64,000 nt of DNA from Acholoe squamosa (Eukaryota; Annelida; Polychaeta; Phyllodocida; Polynoidae): contig OX439040.1 of assembly GCA_949317995.1 (NCBI GenBank), positions 24,919,830-24,983,829 of the forward strand, given 5' to 3'. Of the stretch, positions 11,075 to 21,770 are shown piece by piece; the first letter of the stretch is position 1; every line of letters begins with the position of its first letter. The position numbers and the translations under genes were made by a program. The notes under the pieces were generated by a model. That model saw only the letters and a program-made list of their open reading frames with translations. It was not told where the DNA came from and made no database searches.

Positions 11075-11338
11075 GGAGGCCATTTCTTAACACACTACGA
11101 CTGCTGTACTTCAAATCGTAGTTACAGGCCTTAAAAGAAGGCCATTACAGTATCATGCATTAGTGGGTACTAAGGCCTGCACCAGTATGACTGCTCTACC
11201 AAGCCTTATGTAATTACTGCATAGGTGCTAATCGTACAGAGCAGTCGTAGTACAGTGCCTACGACCACCTGCACTATTCCTGGGAGTCTCAAGTCGTAGT
11301 GGTGGTATGTAGTCGTAGTACCTTAAGAAATGGCCTCC
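11075..11338. mobile_element. GGAGGCC-family MITE, copy 1
   Basis: Inverted ends GGAGGCCATTTCTTAA and TTAAGAAATGGCCTCC. Inside are repeated TCGTAGT segments in both orientations. Related copies are at 34083-34252 and 39124-39282. A clean target duplication was not found. Confidence 0.75.
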
Positions 11339-13112
11339 TGATGGTTCAGAGCATGCTTACTGCCAACTTAGTAACCTTGAGATAGCGTTTCACTCTAGGC
11401 ACGCTATGGGAGGCTTTTCCTTTTACTCTGTTCTTATCCCAGAGATATCACTCTAAAATACTGTGATAGCTTAGCTAACCATGTTGTAAATTTGATATTT
11501 CCAAGATATTAATTGATTTGATCTAGAAATACCATGAACAGCAATATATCAGGTAGTTGGTAAAATCACAACTATAGCACTGGGGAGTTACTTATTTGCA
11601 AGTTATTTCAAAACGCATAAGATCACCTTCTCCCCCTGCCATGTTAGCGAAATCGCTGCAGGCCCTCTTAGTGTGTAAGTGCAGCTATCTGTATAACCTG
11701 CATAATTCCTGGGGGGTCTGTTAGTGAGAGCAAAGGCTATTTCAACAGTGGTGTGCTGGCTCCAGCTGGGGCTGCAATTGTACGGGTTGATATTTGGAGG
11801 ATGCTAACATCAATAGAATGGACTGATATCATTCCTTATCGATCAATGCCACACATTTATTCGGACACTAACATTGCAGGACCGGTGATGTTAGGGCAAA
11901 TTGAAATAACAAAGATGTTATTTATCATGGGAAAACCAAAGGCATATGAGCACGCCCGGAAAAAAAAGATAAAACATACACCCAATGGAATTATGATACT
12001 CTTTACAATCAGCGTGATTGTGTTGAACACTTACTTTTAACTGCTAAATTAGAAGGCATTTACTTATACAGACAATAAGCAGTGATGAGGACTCTCACAG
12101 GCCCCAGTTGAATTGGGCTCAAACAAGACAAGATAATACTCCATATATGTGACGATGGTCTGTTTTGTATTCAGATTGCATATAAATAAAACTCTTTCAA
12201 TTATAGCCTATTCAAGCTCCATGTCAATCACTCATGGCCTCTGCAGAGAATATCGATCCTACATATTGAACCCGCCAATCAAATTTATCTTTTGAGCCCT
12301 TTATGGGCAGGCTGATCCACTTTTCTATGTTGGCTTGGTTGGAAATGGCCCTTCACATGCAGGTCTATGTACACATTATAATATTATGTGGCCCATCCAT
12401 ATTGGTTATGTGTATCAATTATAACCAACACTGCTGAATAAACCTTCATTCAGTATGATTAAAGATTTGGATCCTTCCTTTTGTCTGGGAAATTTACTAA
12501 AATTGATGCCACCTTTCAATCTAAATTGACCCCACTGTGACTTCAGTGTAGTTCTAACCAGACTAATGTCATTGTCTTCTTTCAACATTTCTAAAAAGTA
12601 CAATTGCATTTTTCAGATCTTTTCATAATTGTCAAAAAATGCATAAAAAGGCAGAACTCTATTCTCGCTTACCTAGATTTTCTCTGAATTTCACCATTAC
12701 GAAAATCCGTCCAACTACCTGCACAAATGTAATGATTCAATGAATCTAAATACCTCATGTTACCATCGCAACACATTTGTTATTTATTAATGGATTGGCC
12801 TCCTGAATTTGATTATAGCAAGTAATACCACTTTATCAATCCATAATTACGCATTCAGCTTCTGAATCAGTAGTGCTAATTTCCTTTCCTGACAGGCATG
12901 ATGGGACACCTGAACAATTTGAGGAATTATCCTCCACCTAAGTGACTGATTTCAAGTGGGAAATGCATGCCAGAAGAACTCGAATCGAATATGCCATTTA
13001 ATTTTGCTTTACAAATTGAGCATTCCCCAATTAATGCATGATATTTTCCGTAGATGAGAGTCAAGAGCAACTAAAGATTCTACCATTACTGTGCTGCATG
13101 ATGTATCTAGTA
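11339..13112. other. No gene recognised
   Basis: Open frames at 11753-12040 (plus) and 12415-12609 (minus) have no recognisable motif or splice context. Otherwise AT-rich unique sequence. Confidence 0.4.
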
Positions 13113-13437
13113 CAGTGGCCCAGGAGGGCCAAAATGATATGTGAAACATAAAATAATAAATCAAAAGTGATTTTGAATTTGAATTTCAAAAATGATGCGC
13201 AAAATCAAAAATGAAAAGTGATTTTCAATTCCAATTTCAAATATGAAATGTGAAATCGAAGGTCAAAATATTTTTAATTTGAATTTCAAAAATGAAATGC
13301 AAATCAAAAATAAAAAAGGGATTTTTCAATTTGAGCTATTTCAAATTAGAAATCACTTATGGCTTTTCCTTTCATCTTCTTAATCTTTTAAAGTTGATTT
13401 TACTTTCCACATTGCATTTGGCCCTCCTGGACCACAG
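13113..13437. mobile_element. Palindromic MITE with CAGTGGCCCAGGAGGGCC ends
   Basis: Left end CAGTGGCCCAGGAGGGCCAAA is mirrored by TTTGGCCCTCCTGGACCACAG on the right, with two mismatches. The inside is AT-rich, with three tandem units of about 60 bp containing AAAAGTGATTTTGAATTT-like segments. The CAGTGG start suggests hAT, but flanking 8-mers do not match. Confidence 0.65.
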
Positions 13438-13943
13438 TACTCTAGGTGATTGCTCCTTTCAATTATCGTCATGGTGCGTCGATTATGTGCTCTACTGAAT
13501 GTGAAAAGCTTAAGAAACAACTCCCTGCATGTGGTACACTATGACGTGCCAAACCCATTTACGTCCACATTGTACGCTGATGGATCAATACAATGCATGT
13601 CTCTAAAGCTTTGAAGGTGTGGCACCGCTTTGGACGGACGAAAATTAACTAAAGCTTTAGAAGAGGCATTAATGTGTATTTGCGGTGCATTTGCTAATAG
13701 GTCATAATACATGAATACCTACCGATTATACCAACCCAAGAGAGCTGAAACAGTCCAATGTTTGTAGCAAAATGCACACATTCCCCTGTTAGTAGCACGA
13801 TACAGTACTGGACACAAGATGCACCTGGAGGGTGTTGCTCCTATGGTAAATATAGCTGTCAGTATGTCCCCTCTTTTCAAAACAAGTCGCACTCTGCTTC
13901 ACCATTCAACTTGGAGTCTGAAAAGTCACCTGCCTTGTTTAAA

Positions 13944-13946
<3 letters not shown>

Positions 13947-13997
<51 letters not shown>
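13947..13997. repeat. (GA)n microsatellite
   Basis: About 25 GA units. The same position in the sister element at 61.4 kb holds only a short AGAGAGAG, so the tract grew from it. Confidence 0.95.
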
Positions 13998-13999
<2 letters not shown>

Positions 14000-14071
14000 G
14001 CACTACCAGGTACCTACTTGTATCACACACTCTTTACTCTACTATACTGACTGACTTCTCCAGACTAGATA

Positions 14072-14252
14072 CCTACACTGTCAGCCTGCTCACATAAATA
14101 AACAGTAGAAGGCTTCTTATTGTACAATACAGTATTACCTTGTATAGCCATGAAGGCCTATACTGGATGTATATTGTATTGTAGTTACGGGTGGTTCTAT
14201 GACCTACTTACAGGGGTAGTTAGCGCCGATCAACAGTTGGGACTGAGGGTGT
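14072..14252. mobile_element. CACTGTCAG-family short insert, copy 1
   Basis: About 145 bases closely match 39413-39560 and are absent from the sister element at 61.25 kb, so this is a nested insertion. In the 39-kb copy the edges look like CACTGT...ACAGTG. Confidence 0.6.
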
Positions 14253-14398
14253 ACTCAAATCACCCTTTTCTAGCACCGTACTAGCATGACCACTTGTGAG
14301 CAACACAAGTGAATATTTAACACCACCTGGAAAGGTAGTTCTGCAGACGAGGCACTTCTTAGCCAGTACTACCTTTTCCCATAGAAGCAACACCCTCC

Positions 14399-15223
14399 TG
14401 TACACACCTCATGGTTCTTTGCATACCTGGAGCTGGTATTTCGAGGTATGAAAAAATATAAATGTGACTCAATTAAACCTACACAGACCTTTATCATCAT
14501 ACTCTTGGTATTCTCAGTCCTTTAGCTGGCTCATTTTATTTATTAGGTAGTAACATAAACTGCAATATAGGTCGGCAACAGCTTATAGTATAACATCAAC
14601 GAGCCTTATCAAATAGGGAATTTAGTTGAATTTAGAGGGTGGTTGCATGATGTAAACAAAGAATTTCTTCTATCTGTTAGCACATATGCGATAGCTCAAG
14701 CCTGAAGATCAACCGATTGTAAATTAGGGTACTTACTTTCCTTAAATTGTTTTGATAAACCCTGGTAGGACTAAGATAGAAAGATCCTGACTAAGATTGC
14801 CCGAGACACCTAAATTCGACTTAGTAACATATCAATTTCTTAAAGTAGACATGGTGGCAGGGCCATTCCTTAAAATCGAATGGAAGTGACATATGGCAGA
14901 GTCATTTCTTAAAATCGACATGGGACATGGGGACTTGGTGATATGAAAAATAGGGCCTGGAAAAGATCTCAGCTCTGCTAAAAAAAAAAAGATTCAGAAT
15001 ACACCTTTTGGTCTTGTAATGTTAAAATTTTCCTGAGGAGGCCCCAGATCCCCTATAGGTGCAGGGGGAGTATTCATATAGAGGAGCCACCAAAATGGGT
15101 ATGTTTAATCCGGTTTCTTTTTGGTGGGGGTATAGGAGCCGGGGCCTACCAGGAAATATATGCCTGGCTTTATAATAGCAAATGTGTTATACATTATCTC
15201 AGAATCATTTTACTCAATATATA
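14399..15223. repeat. Dispersed repeat containing TTAAAATCGACATG
   Basis: Within 14820-14950, CTTAAAATCGACATG-type segments occur three times in degenerate form. Similar segments are at 17126-17205 and 30918-30996, each preceded by GTGACACTAGTGACATGGG in the latter two. The rest of the stretch shows nothing recognisable. Confidence 0.5.
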
Positions 15224-16115
15224 CACTGCAAAAATGGTGTTTAGATTTTAAACATGTTTAGGTCTAAACACGTTTAAAACCTAAACATATAGGTCAGTTA
15301 GGTGTCTCATTGACTACACATTTAGGAAATGAACACTTTTATTCTAACTACATAAACATTTATGCTAAACATGTTTAGATGTTTAGAGTTGAGACAGTTG
15401 AATAATAGGTGTTTAGATTTAAACATCAATATGTTTAGATACTTGGATGTTGAATCCACACCAGGTAGCAGCACTACCTTTGACTGGACTATCTGCACAC
15501 AGTTATAGTCAATTGTTGTGACAAATGTCCAAAATCCCATGTTTATTATGGTTTCATTTCATAGAATGTCATGTGAATAGAAAGGGCAATAGAAAATTGA
15601 CTAGATTCACCTCATGCCACCATCATTACCATAAAATAATCAATAAACTCCATGACTGACACCTATTTGATGTTATTCTGGAATAGATAAGGCAAATTCC
15701 TTCCTGCCAAGCTGTTGTACTTTCTCAAGTCTCTCATTCTGATACAGTGTGTATATAGCTGTGACTGACATCTTTGGAGACTTTGACAAGTAGATACCTG
15801 CTGATGTCCCCCACCCAGTAAATGAGAAAAACAAAAACAAAATAAATCTCTGTTTTTTTTTAATGCATACATGTCTGCAAACCTTAAATCTCCATCAAAT
15901 CATTTAAACATCTAAACACAAAAATTCATAAACACCTAAACACAAAAATTCATACATCTAAACACAAAAGTTTTAACCTAAACACCTACATTTCTAAACA
16001 CTTGAGCTAAGCATATTGTTTGGCTAAACATGTTTAGGAAAGTAATGTGATTACAAAAACGTTGCAAGAATATGTTTAGAATTGTGTTTAGGATCTAAAC
16101 ACCATTTTTGCAGTG
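15224..16115. mobile_element. CACTA/EnSpm-like non-autonomous element
   Basis: Starts CACTGCAAAAATGGTGTTTAG and ends with its exact inverse over the first 21 bases; TA flanks both sides. Subterminal zones (15240-15440 and 15900-16100) are packed with TGTTTAG / CTAAACA units in inverted orientation. CACTGCAAAAA ends with subterminal iterons are known from animal EnSpm/CACTA elements. At 892 bp with no transposase it must be mobilised in trans. Confidence 0.75.
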
Positions 16116-16198
16116 TAGTTGTGACTGATTCCGATGAGATATGTCAGTTACCATGGTCAAGGAGTCAGGAAGGCAAACTCAGCATTACATTATAAGAC

Positions 16199-16525
16199 TT
16201 AATTTTATTGATAGCCCTATATCTTGGCTTTATGAAAAGGTTCATTCAAGTCATTAACTCCCAGGGGGTCAGTTTTTTATCGCACTCGCCGTAAAACCAT
16301 ACGATCTTGTTTGCTCGACTGATCGCAATAATTTATAATACATATACCTCCTTCAATAAATTCCCTATCGTTACCATATTGCATGTCCAAACTATTGCAA
16401 AAGTGTAGTATAAGTGTACCAAAAGATAAAAATAGGGTTTCACTGGGCAGGTCCATGATCCAAATGAAAGAATATCAATTAACATCACCATATCCTATAA
16501 GTGTAATAAACCCCATATAGGTCTA
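16199..16525. repeat. Dispersed repeat (also at 52410 and 30800)
   Basis: 16215-16305 resembles 52410-52505 (both with TCTTGGCTT, a CAAGTCA/CACGTCACC-type segment, and GTAAAACCATA). 16430-16525 resembles 30820-30900 (both with GATC(C/T)AAATGAAAGA and CCCCATATAGG). An unclassified interspersed family. Confidence 0.5.
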
Positions 16526-16546
16526 CCCCAAAACTCTGCTTACTAG

Positions 16547-16690
16547 CAGTGGCAGATCCAGGATTTAGAAACGTGTGGGCGCGGCCCCAGAGGAGGGGGC
16601 GCACCCCCTATTTTTGAGGACATTTTTTATTCTTTTATAATAAAATAAACTACGGAAAGACCCCCCTTGCCCCATCTAAACCCATCACTG
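16547..16690. mobile_element. hAT-like MITE
   Basis: Starts CAGTGGCAGATCCAGG and ends in CATCACTG, flanked by CTTACTAG (16539-16546) and CTTACAAG (16691-16698), an 8-bp duplication with one difference. CAGTG ends and 8-bp duplications are typical of hAT. 144 bp, non-coding. Confidence 0.7.
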
Positions 16691-16728
16691 CTTACAAGCA
16701 ACGGCTTATAGGCCATTGCAAGCCTCTG

Positions 16729-16943
16729 CCCAGCAAATTGTCGTCATCTGTCGCCATGATTGGTCATCAATGGTGACTCCTTTTTGAGTGATAACTCATT
16801 CCATCATCTTTACGCCACTGTGTGTTAGACTCACGTTGCATAGCAATTGCTATTCCTAGTGCTATAACGACGTCGTGTTCCATTTAGCGACATGTGTGAG
16901 CCACTTCACACAGGTTGACGAGGACTCACGTCAATTTGCTGGG
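16729..16943. mobile_element. CCCAGCAAATTG inverted-repeat element
   Basis: Starts CCCAGCAAATTG and ends CAATTTGCTGGG; 215 bp. Its left 68 bases also occur at 9414-9481. Superfamily unknown. Confidence 0.65.
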
Positions 16944-17125
16944 TGGTCTTTGGGAACTGAGCGTGCAGCTTGTACACTGGCTTTCACTTTTATAGACTGA
17001 AGGAAAGAATACAAACCTTTAAAGACCCTTGGTGTGGTTTATACTGAAGCCTTGAACTCAGTGTGTGGCTTATATGTGGGGCTATGCAGTAATTGAATTA
17101 GCTATATTACTGTAGTCAACGTAGT

Positions 17126-17205
17126 GACACTAGTGACATGGGTTATTGGTTAGTGTCATGGGACATGGTCATTTCTTAAAATCGACATGTGACATTGGGG
17201 TTCCC
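17126..17205. repeat. Dispersed repeat, TTAAAATCGACATGTGACA copy
   Basis: Closely matches 30918-30996, including GTGACACTAGTGACATGGG and CTTAAAATCGACATGTGACA. Confidence 0.65.
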
Positions 17206-17756
17206 CTACAAGGCCCCCAAAACTGAAGATGGAAACATTCGACCTAACAGTAAATATTTTTCTGAGAAACTGCCACTAGGAAAGACTGGCCCAAGCGATA
17301 TATAATATCACACAAAACTACTTAGCCTCTGCCCACAAGGCACAGGCAGAGGTTCATAGCCATTGAATGAAATGTGTTTACAAGAGTATAGTGTGCAGTA
17401 GTTTGTCTCGGCAATTATAAACTGTGACTGTCACTGAAGGATGGCCCCAAGGTGCTACCTCGCCAGCATTACCTTCCAGAAGTCTCTACTTTAGTCTCCA
17501 CGTTACTGCTTGCTGCTCATTCCCATTACATGCCATTACATATAACGCTATCTGTCTGCCAACTTAGAGTAGAGTAGTAGAGTAATTTTTTATTTTCCAG
17601 CAACAAATTATCCCTTTCACTTTTTTCATGGACTTTGCATGTATAATCTTTGCAAATTTTAAAGTTAAACTACCCCAACCCAGTCCTCAGATTTTCTCTT
17701 GAGGGGACGGGGATAGGACATTTTTGTAGTTGTAGGTTGGGATAATGTTGCCCTTG

Positions 17757-17930
17757 AAACAAATTCACGTGAATTCACCAGTAAAATCACGTGTTGAACT
17801 GGTGTCGTTCCCGTGAATTCCCGTGAATTTTACCCGTGAATTCACGGGATTCTGTGAGCAGAAATTCATGTGATATCACGGGATCACGTGAAATGACAGT
17901 AAATTCACGTGATATCACGGGAATATTGAA
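17757..17930. repeat. Cluster of GTGAATTCAC / GTGATATCAC palindromes
   Basis: Short palindromes on a CACGTGAATTCACGTG theme recur at least eight times in about 170 bases. A related sequence, in reverse orientation, is at 30590-30712; it shares CGAAACAAG/TGAAACAAA, a CTGGTAAAT-type block and TGTGAGCA. Probably two copies of one small element. Confidence 0.6.
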
Positions 17931-18059
17931 AATACTTTTGCAAATAACCCCCACTTCTAACCTCAATTTAAGATTTGAAATCGATAGTTTGTATTCCTAT
18001 GATGAGACTTTCCTCATTGTATTTGTCTTTGATGTAGATTTGCCTTGAAACGCCATCAT

Positions 18060-20611
18060 TTCGATTGATAGATTCTGAGCAATATAGAGATTCACACAAA
18101 ACTAGACACATTGACTTATATTTTGATTTGAGCCTTTATTTGGGTAATAAATACATCTAGAATGGGGGCAATAAATGGGGAAGGTGGATGGCGCCCATAG
18201 GCTAAAAGTAGCTAAATTTTCGCCAGATGTTTGTAATTACTTTCTCTTTCTAATAGTACAAAGAAAGCAGTCTTATAAACTAGCATAGGGTCCCATGCTA
18301 GTTTATGAGATATTTATCTATGAATCTACCATAGGGTTATACAGTGTTTTGCCATAATTTGCATGGAATCTCATTAAAGAGTAGCTAATTTTTTGGCTTA
18401 CTTTCCCAGAATATTTTCATCAACTTTCTGCACCCAGAAAATATATTACCATCATGTGGTCCCATCCCGGGGTCCCATGCACTTTTGAATTGTTTTTCCA
18501 CATGAAAATCTCCTGAAAATAATAGAATTACGTCATGCAGGCTAAATACTGCTCATAAACCCCCACACAGCCAGCTGGCTTTGTGACCTAACTAGTAAGT
18601 GTGCCTGGTGTAGACACAGAAGATTGAGAGTTCACCTCAGCTTCAAGGGCCTGCTATGATTTTGTATAGTCGTTCACTAGCCATAGAGAAGTACACATGT
18701 GCAGAAACCTGCACAGAGGACATGATTGGCATTAGAGCCATCTACCTTAAAAAAGCCAGCATCAGCATATTGAATAGAGTAAGCTCCACCGCAATGAAAA
18801 TATTCAGGTTTTTCCTCACACATATAGTCTCGAACAGGTAAACAGGATTGGTGCCTAGCCCGTGCTAGATTTATTTCCTAATTTTGCCACAAGGGAGCAC
18901 AAGGGAGCACAAAGGAGCAAAAGAAAATCAAGGAACCCATTTGTGGGAAAGTTCCATGGTTTACTATGGTGAAGGCAGAAAGAACATACCATTCTTACAC
19001 CAGAAGTTATAATGAAATAAATGGATGTATTTCAAGGCAAAATAGAGCTAGAACATATTGAGATTGGGGATATGGTTATAAATACTCATGGGTTCATATC
19101 TAGCAAGCTATTTCTCTCAAACTATCAGGAGTATTTTCTTATGCAATATAACACTGAAAGGTGTGATCTCAATTTGATAATTGATTTTTAACATGGAAAA
19201 CCATTTACCCTTACATCTACACTGCTATTACTACCATACATTCTTACATAGAGGATTTGAAGTTCTAGTCTTGGCCACCAGGGGGCAGGAACATAGCATA
19301 AAATGCCTTTGCAATATTATACTGTAATACACCATGTATATGGCATGTCTTATATGCAAGAATTGCCCTTTGGTGCATCTTCTAGATACAGCAAAACTGG
19401 GAGTACATTTTCTCTCTGGGAGTAAATTTTCCCCCAAAATCTCTGCAATATTCCCCCATCCACATTCAGTGGTAAAGGTGGGTGAAGGAAGCACTGGGAT
19501 GGCTATTGGTTCTTGAATTTTGAAGATCCATTGATTAGAATAAAATATACAACATTTACATATCCTTTTATCATATTAGAAAGGTCTGGGTGTGCCTTAA
19601 ATGTGGGGTGCACCTTATAGACAGGGTATTGTAACTACATTTTCTTTTGTTTAGAATTCAAGACTGCATGTCTGAATCTTTTTATTCAAATCTACCAAAA
19701 AAGGCATGATGAATCCAGGAATCAATCATGCAAGCCTCTCAAAGTTTGGTTTCCCTAAATAGCCATACTTAATGTATCTTATTTCTGACAGAACATCTAT
19801 GACAGCAATAAAAATATCATATGGGTGGCACCACTGTGCTGTTTTTCAGCCAGCCCTCTTCTCTGGAGTACCTCTCTTAATATGTGCTATCTAGCAGATT
19901 TCATCAAGCTCCTGAGTTGCAATTGACTACCTGCATAAAGAAAACAAAAGTACATGCCCGTGAGTTAAAGTGAATGTGTGGGTAGTAGTTATTTCAAGTG
20001 GAACATGAATCAGGGGCATAGGAAAAGGGGCACCAGCCTCAATTATAAAGGAAGTTTATCTGGGCCCCTCAAAATTTGCAAAGTATTCAAAATAAATTTA
20101 AATTAAACAAAAATTACTTTTCTACATAAATTCAAATGACCAATGCATGAGACCACTGATAAAAATTCCACTTTTCTTAAAACAAGTCATCTAAATAATA
20201 TTTTTGGGAAAGTTTTAGTTTAAATCAGTTTTATTATGGAATGATAACAAATTAATCTACTACATGAATATCAATTTGTAAATTGGGTAGAATGACTTCT
20301 ATATAATAAACCTCATAAGTGTATTACAAATTATTGGATAATAGATTGTTTTTGTGTGTCTTTGATACTAACAGTGAATGACAGCATTTGCTTTTCATAT
20401 TGATTTTCATCCATATGTCGTTGCCTCAGTGCAACAAGGTTGTATCTGCATATTTCAAGTTTTGCAGGAGAGGGAAAAGAGGGGTTGCAATCTGTCTATA
20501 TTTTAGACAAACACATTCTATGATAGTATAGCTTAATAACAGGGTTAGTAAAAACCGTTTGATAGAGAGGGGGTTTGTCCCAGAAACATCAATTGGATGA
20601 TGAAAAAATGT
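18060..20611. other. No gene recognised
   Basis: AT-rich sequence with a triple GGGAGCACAAA repeat at about 18892-18922. Open frames at 18656-18841, 19231-19516 and 20426-20617 lack motifs and supporting splice sites. Confidence 0.4.
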
Positions 20612-21190
20612 TGACAAGTCAACTTTAAAATTCAGATCACTAGCTTTACAGTGATATATTGCATGAGAAGATACTCCTGTTAGTTTTGGAGGAATGGCTT
20701 GCTAAATATGGGTAGGTATGACCATTTTGTGAATGTCAATAAGCCATAAGTCCCATTGGTCATGAGATACATCTGTAATTAGCATAATTTATGCTAATCA
20801 GCTAAATAAGCATAAATTTTCATTCTTTTGCCCATAACTTTCGATGTAGAAATGGTATTTTCATTCTGTTTACACCATAGTGCACCTTATGAAATGTTCC
20901 TTCAAATGGGATCATCGATTTTCTTATTTAGAATGAAAATAATGTTTCCATGGCAACAGAAATCAACAGAAATGCCTATTTTGGCCCAAAAACATTTTTT
21001 TTAATGCCAAATATGGACCCTTTCCCCAAAAATAGAATGTTTTATAAAAAAATCTTTGGATTGTCCATAAAAAAGTAGCCTATAGCAGTTTTAGGCATAT
21101 TTTTCATATTCGAGCCCATAGTAGTGCCCCCTGGTGGCTAAAACAGGTACTAAATCCTGCAGGAACCCTCATTTCTGCTTGCTGGCACAC
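20612..21190. repeat. 580-bp interspersed repeat, copy 1
   Basis: Aligns end to end with 28346-28929 in the same orientation, starting at GTCAACTTTAAAATTCA and ending just after TTTCTGCTTGCTGGC. Contains AT-rich internal palindromes (TAGCATAATTTATGCTA). Not recognised as a known class. Confidence 0.8.
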
Positions 21191-21194
21191 AGAT

Positions 21195-21275
21195 GTTCTT
21201 ACATTCCCTGGCATAAAATAGAACCCAAGATCTCTTGATATAGAGTCAAATGTGTTACCACTTGGACTATATGTT
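21195..21275 (-). repeat. tRNA-like sequence (SINE head or tRNA pseudogene)
   Basis: On the minus strand, TAGTCCAAGTGGTAACAC resembles an A box and GATCTTGGGTTC starts a degenerate B box about 40 bases later. It follows the interspersed repeat at 20612-21190. Not a functional tRNA. Confidence 0.4.
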
Positions 21276-21726
21276 GATACTTCATTCATTACAAAGATAT
21301 GCTTATAATCTAAGTGCTCAGGAAGTTATGAAAAAATCTGTCAACTTTTGGATATAAATATGGGGAATAATGTGACAAATTACTGCATAATCCTATATAA
21401 TATTAAAGGTTCTGTATCTCAAAAATATGAATGGGTCCCCCACCGGCAGTAAGCCTATCCATTCCTCCAGCACTAGCTGACCCCTCCTTCTGCCCATAGT
21501 CCAAGGGAAATGAATCTGTTTACATGTGTTAAGTATGGACTATAGGTTGCAGTTATTATATGTACAAGTGACAAGTAATCAGGGATGGACTATAGTTTGG
21601 CATCATATAAATTTTGATGGCCATGCATCAAATGCATCAACTCACCAACCTGAACCACTACATCCCAACTCACCAACCATTACATCCCTTGAAGGACCAC
21701 TAATGCATTAATGCATCATGCCCATC

Positions 21727-21770
21727 GGTCATCATGATGCTACATTCATGCATCATGACGACCATATGAG
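21727..21770. repeat. GGTCATCATGATG hairpin of the TGCATTAATGCAT family
   Basis: GGTCATCATGATGC and GCATCATGACGACC form an imperfect inverted repeat. The preceding AATGCATTAATGCATCATGCCC recurs at 59213-59234, and a tighter version of the hairpin is at 51416-51457. Confidence 0.55.

Larger units (their letters stand above)
13827..14398. mobile_element. GGAGGGTGTTGCTCC inverted-repeat element, copy 1
   Basis: Ends GGAGGGTGTTGCTCCTATGG and CCATAGAAGCAACACCCTCC are inverted copies. A second copy in reverse orientation is at 61251-61688. Compared with that copy, this one has an expanded GA tract (13947-13997) and an extra inserted segment (about 14072-14252) that recurs at 39413-39560. No coding capacity. 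Confidence 0.72.

Noticed and set aside
13758-14054. 98-codon frame with an alternating Arg-Glu run
   Set aside because: The run is the GA microsatellite within a non-coding transposon copy.
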